Notes: a model not told the origin generated them from the sequence alone. Positions 1 to 9,715 are shown, numbered from the stretch's first letter. The stretch: 64,000 nucleotides of DNA from Olsenella profusa F0195 (GCF_000468755.1 NZ_AWEZ01000030.1:1-64000); one strand, 5' to 3'. Translations and numbers: made by a program.

Positions 1-2906
1 TGGAGCGCGGCCACCGGGGCGCCGGGGGAGCCGGCGGCCTCCACGGCGCGGTCGCCCCCGGCGCCGGCGGGGTCGTAGGGGCCGCCGGCCCAGGCGGCCT
101 GGGCCTGGAGCAGCCGCTCGTCGTAGCCCACGAGCAGGATGAGCCTGCCGGCGCCCTCCAGCGCCGCGGCGTCCGGGCGCCGCACCATCTCCTTGGAGTC
201 GGCGGCGTCGGCCACCCTCAGGCACACGCGGAAGCGGGAGTTGGCCTGGATCTGGTCGGTGACCACGCCCGTGGGGCGCTGCGTGGCCAGCACCAGGTGC
301 ACGCCCAGCGAGCGGCCGATGCGCGCGGCCGACACCAGGGCGTCCAGGAACTCGGGCTCCTGCTGCTTGAGCTCGGCGAACTCGTCGGCCACCACGAAGA
401 GGTGGGGCATGGGCTCGGCCACGTCGCCGGCCGCCCAGTGCCGCTGGTAGGAGGAGACGTCCATGGTGGCGTCGCCCGTCGCGCGCTTGGCCCCGGCCAG
501 CATCCGCTGGCGGCGCACGAGCTCGGCGCGGATGGAGGCCAGGCTCCGGGCCACCTCCGCCCCGTCCAGGTTGGTGACGGTGCCCGCCAGGTGCGGCAGC
601 TTCATGCCCCCCCGCGAGAAGGCGTCGGCCAGGCCGCCTCCCTTGTAGTCCACCAGCACGAAGGAGGCCTGCTCGGGCGGGAAGGCCACGCAGGTGGAGA
701 GGATCCAGCTCACGAGCAGCTCGCTCTTGCCCGAGCCGGTGGTGCCGGCCACCAGCCCGTGGGGGCCGTCGAAGGCCTCGTGGGGGTCCAGCACCGCGGG
801 CATGCCGCGCGCGTCCACGCCGAAGGGGGCGGCCAGGCTCCTCGAGGCGTCGGCCCGCTCCCAGCGGGCCCCCACGGACAGGTCGGCCGCGTCGCGCACG
901 CCGTACATCTCCAGGAAGCCCAGGGAGGAGGGCAGGGCGAAGGCGGCGTCGCCGGCGCCCAGGCCCACGCGGGCCAGCGCCGAGGCGGCGCGCGCCGCCT
1001 CGGCGGGCGCGACGGGAGCGTCCATGACGAGGTCCACGAGCGTGGAGGAGGCGTCCTCGCGCGCGTAGAGCCTGCCCTCCCGGGGCCCCACCTCCGCCAC
1101 GCGCACGGTCTCGGAGGGCAGCCCCGCCACGTCCGGCGCCAGGAACACCAGGGAGACGCCGAGGTCCTTCTCGGCCTCGAGCAGGTCCGCCACCACGTCG
1201 GAGGCCTCCCAGAGGCCGCGGTCGGAGCACAGGAGCAGGCAGCGGCCGCCCTCGGCGCCGCCGCGCCTGCCGGCGGCCTCGCGGGCGAGCAGCGCGCCCA
1301 GCTCGCGCACGCCGGCGGCGTCCGTGGCCACCAGGCGCATGCGGCCGTCGGCGGAGAGGGTGTGCGGCAGCTGCGCGAGGAAGCCCCACTCGTCGCGCTC
1401 GCCCTCGCCCACGATGGCGGCGATGCGCACGTCCGTGGGGGCGTAGAGCGCCGCGACCTGCAGCACGAGCGACCGCGCGAGCGCCCAGCGGCTGGCGGGG
1501 TCGCCCGCCACGCCCAGCGTGCGGTCCTCCAGGAGGTCCACCGCCACGGGCACGTCCTCCAGCATGGGCGGGCGGTCGGAGAGCCGGCGCGCCATCTCCA
1601 CCAGGTCGTCCGCGTCCAGCGAGAAGCGCGTCTCGGGCCAGCGGAAGTCCGCCTCCAGGGGCAGGGTGCCCGTGCCCACGCGCAGCTGCATGAAGTCCGC
1701 GTCGCGCGGGCCGCGACCCATGAGGCGCTCGTCGCGGCCGTGGACCCAGCCCAGGCACGTGCGCGCGTCCACGCGGTTCTCCCGCAGGATCGCGGACTGC
1801 TCCCGCCCGTCCTTGATGAAGGTGCGCTCCAGCGCGGCGAGGTAGTCGGAGTAGGCCGAGCGCCGGTGCGCCTCCTCGCGCACCGCCTTGCGCCGCTCGT
1901 AGCGGCGGGCGATGAGGGGCCACAGCACCATGCCGCCCATCATGGAGACGCACATGGCGATGGAGGGTGCCGACGAGAGCACGTCCGCGCCGCCCATGAT
2001 GCGCGACACGGCGCTCGCCGCCATGAAGATGGACGCCAGGCCCATCAGGAAGGAGGGGCCCATCTTCATGATGGCCGGGGAGTCGTCCGGCTTGTGCACG
2101 GCCGGGGGCTCCTCCACGTTGTAGGCGCGCCGCTGCACGGAGCGCACCACGCGCGGCGCGGGCCAGAACTCCCGCTGGGCGGGGATGCGGTCGGCGGGGG
2201 TCGCCTCCGGAGCGCGCCGCACCAGCTCCGCGTGGCGTATGGGCACGGCCAGGCCCCCCAGGGCCTCCGTGAGCCCCTGGGGCGCGTTGAGCGAGAGGAA
2301 GCCCCGCCCCACCTGCACGCACAGGTCGAGCACCTGGACCACGTCGCCCGGCGCCAGCTGCCGCGAGGCGCCGCCGGCCAGCAGCGCGCCGTTCACGAAG
2401 GTGCCGTTGGTGCTGCCCAGGTCGCGCACCGCAAAGACGCCCGAGCGGCACCTGAGCTCCGTGTGGCGCTGCGAGACCCAGCGGGAGGCGTAGCGCAGCT
2501 GGCACCCCTCGTCGCCGCCTATGAGCAGCTCGCAGTCCCCCGTGAGCGCCATCTTGTGGAAGCGGCGCGCGCCCGGGTCGCACGAGCGCAGGTAGACGAT
2601 GCACGCCTCGCCCGTGCGGGCGTCCGTGAGCGTGGCCGTGGCCGTGGCGCTGCCCGCCGAAAGCAGCAGCTCCTCCGCCTCGGAGCCGTCCTCCAGAAGC
2701 AGCGTCGACGAGCCCAGCGGGGTCAGCCGCACGCCGCCCTCCGCCGCCGAGAGGCGCCCGAGGGCACTCTCGCGCACGGTCTCGCCCGTGGCCGAGAGGT
2801 AGCGCTCCGCCTTGTCCGATGCGTCGAGCGTGCAGGTGAAGCGCCTGCCGCCCGCCACCATGACGACGGTCCACCAGGGATCCGCCAGGGTCGCTGCCAC
2901 GCTCAC
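1..2906 (-). CDS. essC: EssC/FtsK-type T7SS ATPase with N-terminal FHA domain, 3' end outside window
   Basis: Membrane motor ATPase of a type VII secretion system, read on the minus strand from a GTG at 2906 to the window edge (about 968 codons visible). A FHA domain lies at about residues 90-180, with the signature LGSTNGTF near 160. A hydrophobic hairpin follows at about 280-330. The first FtsK/SpoIIIE domain has Walker A AGTTGSGKSE near 720 and Walker B FVLVDYKGGG near 750, then VVADEFAEL. Firmicute EssC proteins also carry N-terminal FHA domains, so this is an EssC/YukBA-type protein rather than a mycobacterial EccC. The GTG start overlaps the stop of the upstream lipase gene (GTGA), so motor and lipase are probably translationally coupled. 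The remaining ATPase domains lie outside the window. Confidence 0.93.
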   Translation of the reverse strand, partial: MSVAATLADPWWTVVMVAGGRRFTCTLDASDKAERYLSATGETVRESALGRLSAAEGGVRLTPLGSSTLLLEDGSEAEELLLSAGSATATATLTDARTGEACIVYLRSCDPGARRFHKMALTGDCELLIGGDEGCQLRYASRWVSQRHTELRCRSGVFAVRDLGSTNGTFVNGALLAGGASRQLAPGDVVQVLDLCVQVGRGFLSLNAPQGLTEALGGLAVPIRHAELVRRAPEATPADRIPAQREFWPAPRVVRSVQRRAYNVEEPPAVHKPDDSPAIMKMGPSFLMGLASIFMAASAVSRIMGGADVLSSAPSIAMCVSMMGGMVLWPLIARRYERRKAVREEAHRRSAYSDYLAALERTFIKDGREQSAILRENRVDARTCLGWVHGRDERLMGRGPRDADFMQLRVGTGTLPLEADFRWPETRFSLDADDLVEMARRLSDRPPMLEDVPVAVDLLEDRTLGVAGDPASRWALARSLVLQVAALYAPTDVRIAAIVGEGERDEWGFLAQLPHTLSADGRMRLVATDAAGVRELGALLAREAAGRRGGAEGGRCLLLCSDRGLWEASDVVADLLEAEKDLGVSLVFLAPDVAGLPSETVRVAEVGPREGRLYAREDASSTLVDLVMDAPVAPAEAARAASALARVGLGAGDAAFALPSSLGFLEMYGVRDAADLSVGARWERADASRSLAAPFGVDARGMPAVLDPHEAFDGPHGLVAGTTGSGKSELLVSWILSTCVAFPPEQASFVLVDYKGGGLADAFSRGGMKLPHLAGTVTNLDGAEVARSLASIRAELVRRQRMLAGAKRATGDATMDVSSYQRHWAAGDVAEPMPHLFVVADEFAELKQQEPEFLDALVSAARIGRSLGVHLVLATQRPTGVVTDQIQANSRFRVCLRVADAADSKEMVRRPDAAALEGAGRLILLVGYDERLLQAQAAWAGGPYDPAGAGGDRAVEAAGSPGAPVAAL

Positions 2907-4564
2907 TGGGCTCCTCCCCCGAGGATCTGGCCAAGCGCCTCGGTGGCACCGTCCAGGCTCTCGGCAACGGCAGATGCGTTCGTCCCCATGGTACCATCCA
3001 GCTCCGCGGCCTTCTGGAACGCCTCCTCGATCCTCTGGGCGCTCACGCCGTTCATGTCGATCTGCTTGCGGAGGTAGCCGTCGATGTCGCCCTGGCAGTT
3101 CTCCGCTGTGAGGCCACCGCCCAGCGACTCGATCCGGTACCAGACGTCCCAGTGGGTTGGGTCCCAGACCTCCTCCTCATCGACCTCCCGGACGATGGAG
3201 AGCAGCTTCTCCTTGTACTCGTCGCTCCAGTCGCGCACGAGCGACTGCCGCACCTGGACGGTGGTCGCCTGCTCCCCCGCGGCAACGTGGGCATCTATCC
3301 TCGCGCAGTCCGTTGCGTAGGCCGAGGCGTACGCGCGGGCCCACTCCCCGCCGCCACCCGCGGCCCCCACCGGCGAGGCGACTGCACCATTGCTGGCAGA
3401 CACAATTGTCGCGATGATGCCAGAGTCGCATCCCAGTCGAACCAGCACGGCGGCAGCGGCGTTGACGCCCGTGCCAACACCGCTCGAGGCAAGCGCCCCG
3501 TCATTGGCGCCGTCGGTTCCAGCCAGCTGCTCAAGCAGGCGCTGCGTTCCTGGGTACTTCGTGAGGACCGCCATGAGCGCGGCAACCTTCTCGGGATCGC
3601 TCAGCGCCTCGGACTGCCTGCCCTCGGCGCAGTCGCTCAGGAACTCGATGACCAGGGCCTGCATGTCGGCAGGGACGTTCTCGGACACCCATGTCGTGAA
3701 GTCGTTGATGGTGCGGGAGTAGTCGGTCCGCGTGCCCGTGAGGTCGAGCGACAGATCTGTGTCCGAGGAGAAGAGGTTGAGGGGCGCATGGTTGGATAGC
3801 TGGAAGTTGCCGTCCCCGCGCAGCAGCGTCTGGAGGAGTCCCGTGATGCCCTGGGCCTGGGAGCCGCCGTTGGTGTAGTGCGTGTCCCCAGCAATGGGCG
3901 CCATGAGGGCACTCACATAGTCGCCCTCCTGGTTGTAGGCATGGATCCTGCCCCGTACGGCAGCGATGCGCTCCTCGTACTTCCTGAGGAACGGGTTGCC
4001 AAAGCCCTGGCCGTCAAAGGAGTAGCACTCGTCCACGCGGCCGTCCACCACGGTAACGTACTGCGCCTTGTTGCCGCCCTTGGAATGTCCCGTCACAACG
4101 ACATGCTGGCCACCATACAGCGCCAGCATCTCGTCAAGGTAGGCCTCGGCACGTCGCTGGGAATCCGTGTCCGCCTCGTTGAGGCCCTCGAAGTCGTCGC
4201 GCCATTCCCCGTGCTCGCCATCCGTACCCCTATAGACCACGTAGAGCGTCCCGTCGCCATCGGTGAGGGCCATGCAGTGGCTCGTCTGCGTGGTCCTGCC
4301 TTCCACGGGAACACCGGGCGACGTGAAGTCGCACACCGTGAGGTCGGACAGACGCGAGTCAGAGGAGACGGCCTGCCTCAGGGCATCGTAGCCGTCAGGG
4401 GTCGTCCACTCGTCCCCACCGTCCGCAGGCATGGACGCGATGACATCGCCAAGGGAGATTCTTTTACCCCGAGCCTTTCTGAAGGCTTGATTGCATGCCT
4501 CTTGAAACTCAGGCTGATATATCAGGGTATTGAGCTGGGCGAGCTCGTCTGGATGCAGAGACAT
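2903..4564 (-). CDS. DUF2974/Mbeg1-like lipase, putative T7SS effector (copy 1)
   Basis: 553-aa alpha/beta-hydrolase-like protein. The lipase motif GHSKGG has the candidate nucleophile Ser161, preceded by the oxyanion-type segment VVYRGTDG near 109-116. The N-terminal signature PDELAQLNTLIYQ and a helical C-terminal region are shared with the paralogue at 14414-15970. There is no signal peptide, so export by the Sec route is unlikely. The catalytic domain is N-terminal and the helical region C-terminal, the reverse of LXG toxins and like the S. aureus T7SS lipase TslA. The gene starts one base after the lipoprotein stop (TAG-C-ATG) and overlaps essC. The family assignment is solid; the effector role is inferred from context. 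Confidence 0.8.
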   Translation of the reverse strand: MSLHPDELAQLNTLIYQPEFQEACNQAFRKARGKRISLGDVIASMPADGGDEWTTPDGYDALRQAVSSDSRLSDLTVCDFTSPGVPVEGRTTQTSHCMALTDGDGTLYVVYRGTDGEHGEWRDDFEGLNEADTDSQRRAEAYLDEMLALYGGQHVVVTGHSKGGNKAQYVTVVDGRVDECYSFDGQGFGNPFLRKYEERIAAVRGRIHAYNQEGDYVSALMAPIAGDTHYTNGGSQAQGITGLLQTLLRGDGNFQLSNHAPLNLFSSDTDLSLDLTGTRTDYSRTINDFTTWVSENVPADMQALVIEFLSDCAEGRQSEALSDPEKVAALMAVLTKYPGTQRLLEQLAGTDGANDGALASSGVGTGVNAAAAVLVRLGCDSGIIATIVSASNGAVASPVGAAGGGGEWARAYASAYATDCARIDAHVAAGEQATTVQVRQSLVRDWSDEYKEKLLSIVREVDEEEVWDPTHWDVWYRIESLGGGLTAENCQGDIDGYLRKQIDMNGVSAQRIEEAFQKAAELDGTMGTNASAVAESLDGATEALGQILGGGAQ

Positions 4565-4565
4565 G

Positions 4566-5429
4566 CTACGCCCCCTCTTTGTCCACGGTGTCGGTGTCCC
4601 CGATTTTGACCAGAGAGTCTGAGTTCTCTATCACGAAGTCGTGTGTCAGGACCTGACCGCTCGTTGAGACGTTCAGCAGCTCTGTAGTTATATTCACCCT
4701 CAGACCCGTAGCACGCTCAGCAGAGACGATCCTGTCATGGAGCTCCTGAAGCTCTGCTTCGCTCATTCCCGCATCCTTGCTTATCTCAAGAACGATGCCG
4801 CCATAGAGACCATCCATGTCCTTGGCATCGGGCGTAGTGAGCGTGGGATCGAGCCAGGTGTACGACGTCCACGTTCCCGCTGGAAGTTCGTCTAGAATCG
4901 GACGGGCAGCCTCTGCGACCCTCTTCTCCCAGTCTGGACCACGCAATATCTGCAGCCAGTCGTCCCGCCAGCGGGGGTCGTCCGCGTCCCAGATCTCCAC
5001 GCGGCAGCTCTCCCCCTCGTGCTCCCCCTCCGTCGCCCGGAGGTTGATGATGTTGTAGTCCTGGATGATCCAGGTGGAGATGAGGCAGTCGTAGGCCGCG
5101 AAGGAGGTGCCATAGCGCAGGCGGAGGTAGTCCTCCGCCGCCTCGGCATAGCGGACGTTCTTCCGCGAGATGGACGAGGGCCACGTCCCCTCCTTGAGGG
5201 ACGAGATGATGTCGTCGGGCGCCCCGAGCTGTTCCGCCATGGCGAGGTCGCGATCCGTGACCTCGTCGCTCGAGAGGTCGGGCCTGAGGTCCGCGACACG
5301 TGTGGGCTGCTCGGCCGGGTTACCCTGCTCGGGGCTCGAGCACGCCGTCGTCCCGGCCGCGCACGCCGCCGCCACCAGGCAGGCCGCGGCGGCCCTGCCC
5401 ATGCGTCCCCTACCTGCAAGTGTCGACAT
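4566..5429 (-). CDS. Lipoprotein paired with the lipase (copy 1)
   Basis: 287-aa predicted lipoprotein. The start at 5429 is chosen because AGGAAGG lies 8 bases upstream and a signal peptide follows directly, ending in a lipobox-like AGTTAC with the lipidation Cys near residue 30. The mature part has no recognised enzyme motif. The segment QLGAPDD-ISSLKEGTWPS followed by NVRYAEA is nearly identical to the lipoprotein at 15972-16874, so the two are paralogues, each directly upstream of a lipase. By analogy with TilA beside TslA it may protect the cell from the lipase or help its export; this is inference. A longer reading frame upstream to 5693 lacks a ribosome site. Confidence 0.82.
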   Translation of the reverse strand: MSTLAGRGRMGRAAAACLVAAACAAGTTACSSPEQGNPAEQPTRVADLRPDLSSDEVTDRDLAMAEQLGAPDDIISSLKEGTWPSSISRKNVRYAEAAEDYLRLRYGTSFAAYDCLISTWIIQDYNIINLRATEGEHEGESCRVEIWDADDPRWRDDWLQILRGPDWEKRVAEAARPILDELPAGTWTSYTWLDPTLTTPDAKDMDGLYGGIVLEISKDAGMSEAELQELHDRIVSAERATGLRVNITTELLNVSTSGQVLTHDFVIENSDSLVKIGDTDTVDKEGA

Positions 5430-5465
5430 GGGGCAAACCTTCCTCGCTGCGAAACGACGTGCGAC

Positions 5466-5495
5466 GTGCCGGGGGCGGACGTCCGCCCCCGGCAC
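5466..5495 (-). terminator. Perfect 30-bp palindrome, likely terminator or attenuator after the WXG100 gene
   Basis: GTGCCGGGGGCGGAC followed by its exact reverse complement, lying between the stop of the WXG100 gene (5528) and the lipoprotein start (5429). No clear T-run follows on the minus strand. It could reduce read-through so that the small WXG100 protein is made in excess over the downstream lipoprotein-lipase-essC genes. Confidence 0.6.
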
Positions 5496-5527
5496 CGGGA
5501 TCACGCTATCCAGACCTCGGTCTGAAC

Positions 5528-5821
5528 CTAGCCGCGGAACTGCGCGGCGATGTTGGAGTCGGTCTCCTCCAGCGACTGCGCGGTCGCGTCGAGCGACTGC
5601 GCGATCTCCGTGATGAGGTCCTGGGCCTTCACGAAGCCGGGACGCAGCTCCTGGAAGCGGCTGGAGTAGGCCTGGGCGGCGCTGCCTTCCCACTCCTCCT
5701 GCAGGGCCTGCAGGAGCGAGTCCATGTGCTGGATCACATCGCCCACGTTGCTGGCCTCGGTGCGATACTGGGTCGCACGGTCGCGCATCTGATCTGGCGT
5801 GATCCTAATCTGTCCTGCCAT
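5528..5821 (-). CDS. WXG100 family (ESAT-6-like) T7SS substrate
   Basis: 97-aa helical-hairpin protein with the family turn WEGSAAQAY in the middle (WEG near residue 48) and typical length for EsxA-like proteins. The start at 5821 is preceded by AAAGGA at a good distance; an upstream in-frame Met at 5854 lacks one. WXG100 proteins are exported as dimers by the EssC motor. It is the only WXG100 gene in the visible part of the locus and stands alone between two hairpins, next to the lipoprotein-lipase-essC operon. Confidence 0.92.
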   Translation of the reverse strand: MAGQIRITPDQMRDRATQYRTEASNVGDVIQHMDSLLQALQEEWEGSAAQAYSSRFQELRPGFVKAQDLITEIAQSLDATAQSLEETDSNIAAQFRG

Positions 5822-5873
5822 TGCCGTTCCTTTCTCTCGTGTGCCCGCAGGCACGCTTGACGGTATATCGACA

Positions 5874-5887
5874 CCCGCTCGCGCGGG
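5874..5887 (-). terminator. Short GC hairpin after the Ig-like gene
   Basis: CCCGC-TCGC-GCGGG lies just past the stop of the minus-strand surface-protein gene. No T-run follows, so it is only a possible terminator. Confidence 0.3.
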
Positions 5888-5899
5888 GGACGACCAAGT

Positions 5900-8800
5900 T
5901 TAGTGGCCAAAGGGGTTGCGCAGCCCCTCCGTGGCCCGGTGATGCCTCACGCCCAGCACGATGCCCATGGCCGCAAGGCCCAGGGCCATGACGACGAACG
6001 CGACGAACGCGAACAGCAGGTTGGGGTTCGCCTTGAGGTACTCCACCCAGTTGGGCGCGACGGCAACGGAGCCGAGGGTGGTAGAGTGCACGTTGCCCGC
6101 CTTGTCGTAGGCCGCGATCGTGAGGGTGTGGAGCTTCGCGTCGGCGGGGATCGGGAGCGAGGCGGGTCCCCCGGCGAACTCGTCGGGGGAGAGCTCCTCG
6201 GGCTCGCCATCGTCCACCTGCAGCGTCACACGGTCGAGCGCCAGGTTGTCGCCCGCCAGGGGGAGCGCGTCGTGGCTGGCCCCAAAGTAGACGCCTCCGG
6301 TCTTGGCGCCGGCAAAGCCCACGGTTGGTGCCGTGGCGTCCACCGCGAAGTTGACCTCGGCCGCATGCTCGCGGGTGGCGTCCTTGTTGCCCATGGTGTT
6401 CTGGGCCAGGTTGCCGGCCTTGTCATGCGACGTCATCATCACGCGGTAGTAGCCGTCCTGCGAGAAGTTGGAGGCGGGGATGGTGTAGGTGGTCTTGCTC
6501 CAGCCGCTGTCATCCGCCGTCTCGGTGGTGTAGGATGCGCCCTCCATGAGGTCCGTGACCTCGCTGTCGTGCGCCAGCTCCACGTGCGTCCCATCGTCGT
6601 CGAGGCCCGACACGTTGATCTCGGTGATCACCACATCCTGGGGAATCCTGAGGTACGCGCCCAGGATGCCCGCCGTGGCATCGGAGTAGAGGTAGTTGGA
6701 GCCGTAGCGGTTGACCGAGAACACGCGCGTCACGTCCGAGGCGTTGCCCGCGAGGTCCTCCGCGTGGACGGCGAGCGTGTAGACGTCGTCCCGCTCGACC
6801 TTGTGCTCGAAGTCCGCATAGGTCACCGACTCGCTGGTGTCGGAGTAGGAGGTCTCCATGCCGCGCATGTAGTCCACCTTGCCGGAGTGGGCACCCGTGA
6901 GGCTGTACTTGGAGTTCCCGATGGCGAGGTTGGTGTCGCTCATGCTCAGGGATGGGGCGATCTCGCCGGCATAGGCGGTCTTGTTCTCGACGTGCTCGAT
7001 GGAGGCCTGGGGCGGCGTCATGTCGATCACGAACTCTGGCACCTCGTAGGCCTCCGCCTGGTTGCCCGCGGGGTCCGCCGCCGAGACGGACAGGCCGTAG
7101 TGGAGCTCGCCCCCAAAGTGAACCGTGCACGACCAGGTGTCCTCCTCGCCCGTGGCGCTCCAGCCGCTGGCCCCCGGGGCGTCCGCGGCGTTGCCGGAGG
7201 CGTCCTTGGCCGAGGCGGAGACGCCCATGAGCGAGGGGTCGAAGTTGCGCTCGCGCACCGTGACCGTGGCCGTGCGCGGACGGTTGAAGTACATGCCGCT
7301 GCGGGCGTCGTTGTTGTCGAACTCCACCGTGATCATGGGGGCGAGGGTGTCGATGGTGAAGGCGTCGTGCACCTCGTTAGAGGCGTAGCCCACGGGGTCG
7401 GTGAGCGAGACGTCCACCGTCCAGTCGCCGTCCTGCGAGAGCTCCTCCGTGTACACCCAGGTGACGCCGTCGCCCGAGGGGTTCTCGAACTGCCTGGCCG
7501 TCACGTCGTGCGTGGTGCCGTCCACGCCGATGGTGGCGATCGCGCGCTCCGCGTCGTTGTCGCGGATGTAGGAGAAGCTCCCCTCCACGACCGTGATGGT
7601 GACCGTGCGCGCCTTGTTGTAGTAGCTCCCGCGGGCGTCGTTGTTGTCATACGAGACGGAGACCACAGGGGCCGTGGTGTCCACCACGATGTCCGTGGTG
7701 TCCTTGGCGAGGGGCTTGCCGTCGCCCGTCATGAGCCCCGAGAGCAGCAGGCCCTCGGTGTTCGGGTCGTCGGGGTCCACGAGGGGGTTGCCCGCCAGGT
7801 CCCTCAGATGCAGGCGCGTGGAGGTGAGGTCGAGGGTCTGGCCGTCGCTTGCCAGCGTGATGGTGATGCCGTTGCTGGGGGTACCGTCCGGGTTGTCCGC
7901 GTCGTGCTTCACCTGCACGCCCTCGACGGGGGTGCCGTCGGACGCCGTCAGCGCAAGGCTGTCCCAGTCGACGCCCGAGACGGCGTCCGTGGCCTCCATG
8001 TGGATGGTGGTCGCGCCCGGCGTGAAGGCGTGGCCCCACGTCACCACGGGCTGGGGGCTCACCCGTACGTTGCCCACGGTTGGGGCGGTACGATCCACGT
8101 AGAAGTCATCATCTGTGGACAGTGTCACCCCGGGCTCGTCCACCTCGAGCTGCACTTTCACGTAATGATTTTCAGTCCCAAGGACAGTGTTCAGGTCAAA
8201 CCACTGGCTGTCCGGCCAGCTCGTTCCCCGCTGTTTCAACGGCACATTCTGTACCGGCAGCTCCTCCTCATTGCCGTTCGCATTGCGGATCGTCGCCTTC
8301 AACCTGCCATGCAAATCGGTCCCATTCGCGAAGGGTGCACGCACCGACGCCGTTACCATCACGCCATCGCGATGATAGCGCGTGTCCATTCCCTTTATAG
8401 TGAGCGAGTCCTGAGCGTCAAGGAGGTCACCCAGGCGCACCCCCTGGCCACGATTGCCCACACGATCGGAAGCGAACACGCGAGCATCAAGGATATCGTG
8501 CACGTCCGCATCCGAGGAGAAGGTGAACACGTAGTCGCCTGGGTGGGTCTGATCCATCTGCACCTCAGACTGGACTCCCATCGTGTGCAGAGAGGACACG
8601 TCGACGCCCGAAGGGGCGTCCCCGGGACCATCAGTCACCTTGATGCGCACATGGTATCCCTCACTATCGGACTGTAGGCCCTGTGGTGCATCGGAGCGAT
8701 TCCAGCCGTCTGACAGCTCGATGGTAGGTGAAGTACCATCTATCATGAAACTTATATCATGAGTCCCCTGAGTGTCATAATGGGTGCTTTGGTCAACATC

Positions 8801-9715
8801 AACATGCACCTGATATGTGCCCTCGGAGACGGTGCTAGCCGTCCCTGTCGGGGGAGCAAGCGTCCATGAGACGGACCAGCTGCCGTTCTCATACTTCAAG
8901 GTGCTGAGGTCGGGCTTCGCCTGTAGCGCCGTGCCATCTGGCGCCGTCGCGCTCAGCTTGGGATACTCCGCACGGTTCGCATCCGAGAGGAAGAGCCGGA
9001 AGAGCGGGTCCGTCGACGTCATGGTGAACGTGAGATCACTGAGTTTGGCACCATCCAGCTTGCGGGCATAATCGTTGCCATCCAGGTGCTTCCAACCACT
9101 GTTGTCGTTCAGCGACAACTGCACGCTCGGCTTCGAGGCGGGACGGACGGGCGTGGTGGCTATGGCATCCGGCACCGGAGAGGGAAGGTTATCGGCAAAG
9201 GCGATGGCGACTGGGACAGACGTGCCACCACCCGCAGGCTGCGCCGTGAGGGAGATGCTCGACAGGTCGACGACCATGCCCTCCTTGAACGTGAGGCGGT
9301 ACGTGCCGTTGCCCAGGTCCTCCACTGTGGCCGGCAGCGTGTCGGCGGGATGCCCGCCCTTGCGCTGCGCGTCGTGGTCCTTGTAGGTGCCGGAGAGCGA
9401 CGCGACGGAGACGCCCTCGGCCGCGCCGCCACCCGACAGGGTCAGGCGCACGTCCACGGAGTTGCCCTGGGCCACCGCGACGGTCTCGTTGTCGTAGCGC
9501 AGCGTGGAGAGCTGAGCTGGGTCCTGTGATCCCACCTTCGTGATGGTGGCCTGGGCCGTCAGCGCCGGCTCCGCCACGACGACGGGATCCGCATTGCCAC
9601 CCGGCGTGTCGACCTCATCCGCATGCGCCGGGAGCGCCGCGGCCGTGATGGATGCCGCAAGGGCGAGCAGGGCGACAAGTGCCCCTCTGCGCAGGGATGG
9701 TAGGCTCGGCGTCAT
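5900..9715 (-). CDS. Large secreted, membrane-anchored Ig-like repeat surface protein
   Basis: 1271 aa. A Sec signal peptide (residues 1-32, ending ALPAHA) is followed by many beta-sandwich repeats. Two consecutive modules share the pattern DNNDAR-G-YYN/FN-R--T-TVTV-E--F, typical of bacterial Ig-like domains that begin with DTTAP or DTLAP. A hydrophobic segment at about 1238-1260 precedes a short basic tail (VRHHRATEGLRNPFGH), so the protein is held in the membrane with its repeats outside. There is no LPxTG motif. Its ATG overlaps the stop of the upstream TTLL-repeat gene (ATGA), tying it to the kinase operon. Adhesion, or a cell-surface extension of the secretion machine, is possible; no catalytic motif is seen. 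Confidence 0.85.
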   Translation of the reverse strand: MTPSLPSLRRGALVALLALAASITAAALPAHADEVDTPGGNADPVVVAEPALTAQATITKVGSQDPAQLSTLRYDNETVAVAQGNSVDVRLTLSGGGAAEGVSVASLSGTYKDHDAQRKGGHPADTLPATVEDLGNGTYRLTFKEGMVVDLSSISLTAQPAGGGTSVPVAIAFADNLPSPVPDAIATTPVRPASKPSVQLSLNDNSGWKHLDGNDYARKLDGAKLSDLTFTMTSTDPLFRLFLSDANRAEYPKLSATAPDGTALQAKPDLSTLKYENGSWSVSWTLAPPTGTASTVSEGTYQVHVDVDQSTHYDTQGTHDISFMIDGTSPTIELSDGWNRSDAPQGLQSDSEGYHVRIKVTDGPGDAPSGVDVSSLHTMGVQSEVQMDQTHPGDYVFTFSSDADVHDILDARVFASDRVGNRGQGVRLGDLLDAQDSLTIKGMDTRYHRDGVMVTASVRAPFANGTDLHGRLKATIRNANGNEEELPVQNVPLKQRGTSWPDSQWFDLNTVLGTENHYVKVQLEVDEPGVTLSTDDDFYVDRTAPTVGNVRVSPQPVVTWGHAFTPGATTIHMEATDAVSGVDWDSLALTASDGTPVEGVQVKHDADNPDGTPSNGITITLASDGQTLDLTSTRLHLRDLAGNPLVDPDDPNTEGLLLSGLMTGDGKPLAKDTTDIVVDTTAPVVSVSYDNNDARGSYYNKARTVTITVVEGSFSYIRDNDAERAIATIGVDGTTHDVTARQFENPSGDGVTWVYTEELSQDGDWTVDVSLTDPVGYASNEVHDAFTIDTLAPMITVEFDNNDARSGMYFNRPRTATVTVRERNFDPSLMGVSASAKDASGNAADAPGASGWSATGEEDTWSCTVHFGGELHYGLSVSAADPAGNQAEAYEVPEFVIDMTPPQASIEHVENKTAYAGEIAPSLSMSDTNLAIGNSKYSLTGAHSGKVDYMRGMETSYSDTSESVTYADFEHKVERDDVYTLAVHAEDLAGNASDVTRVFSVNRYGSNYLYSDATAGILGAYLRIPQDVVITEINVSGLDDDGTHVELAHDSEVTDLMEGASYTTETADDSGWSKTTYTIPASNFSQDGYYRVMMTSHDKAGNLAQNTMGNKDATREHAAEVNFAVDATAPTVGFAGAKTGGVYFGASHDALPLAGDNLALDRVTLQVDDGEPEELSPDEFAGGPASLPIPADAKLHTLTIAAYDKAGNVHSTTLGSVAVAPNWVEYLKANPNLLFAFVAFVVMALGLAAMGIVLGVRHHRATEGLRNPFGH

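Noticed and set aside
297-3077. 926-codon plus-strand open frame opposite essC
   Set aside because: Composition is His/Arg/Gly-rich without motifs, while the minus strand encodes clear FHA and FtsK motifs. It is a high-GC antisense shadow.
5903-8677. 924-codon plus-strand open frame opposite the Ig-like gene
   Set aside because: Same kind of antisense shadow; the minus strand has a signal peptide, repeats and a membrane anchor in frame.
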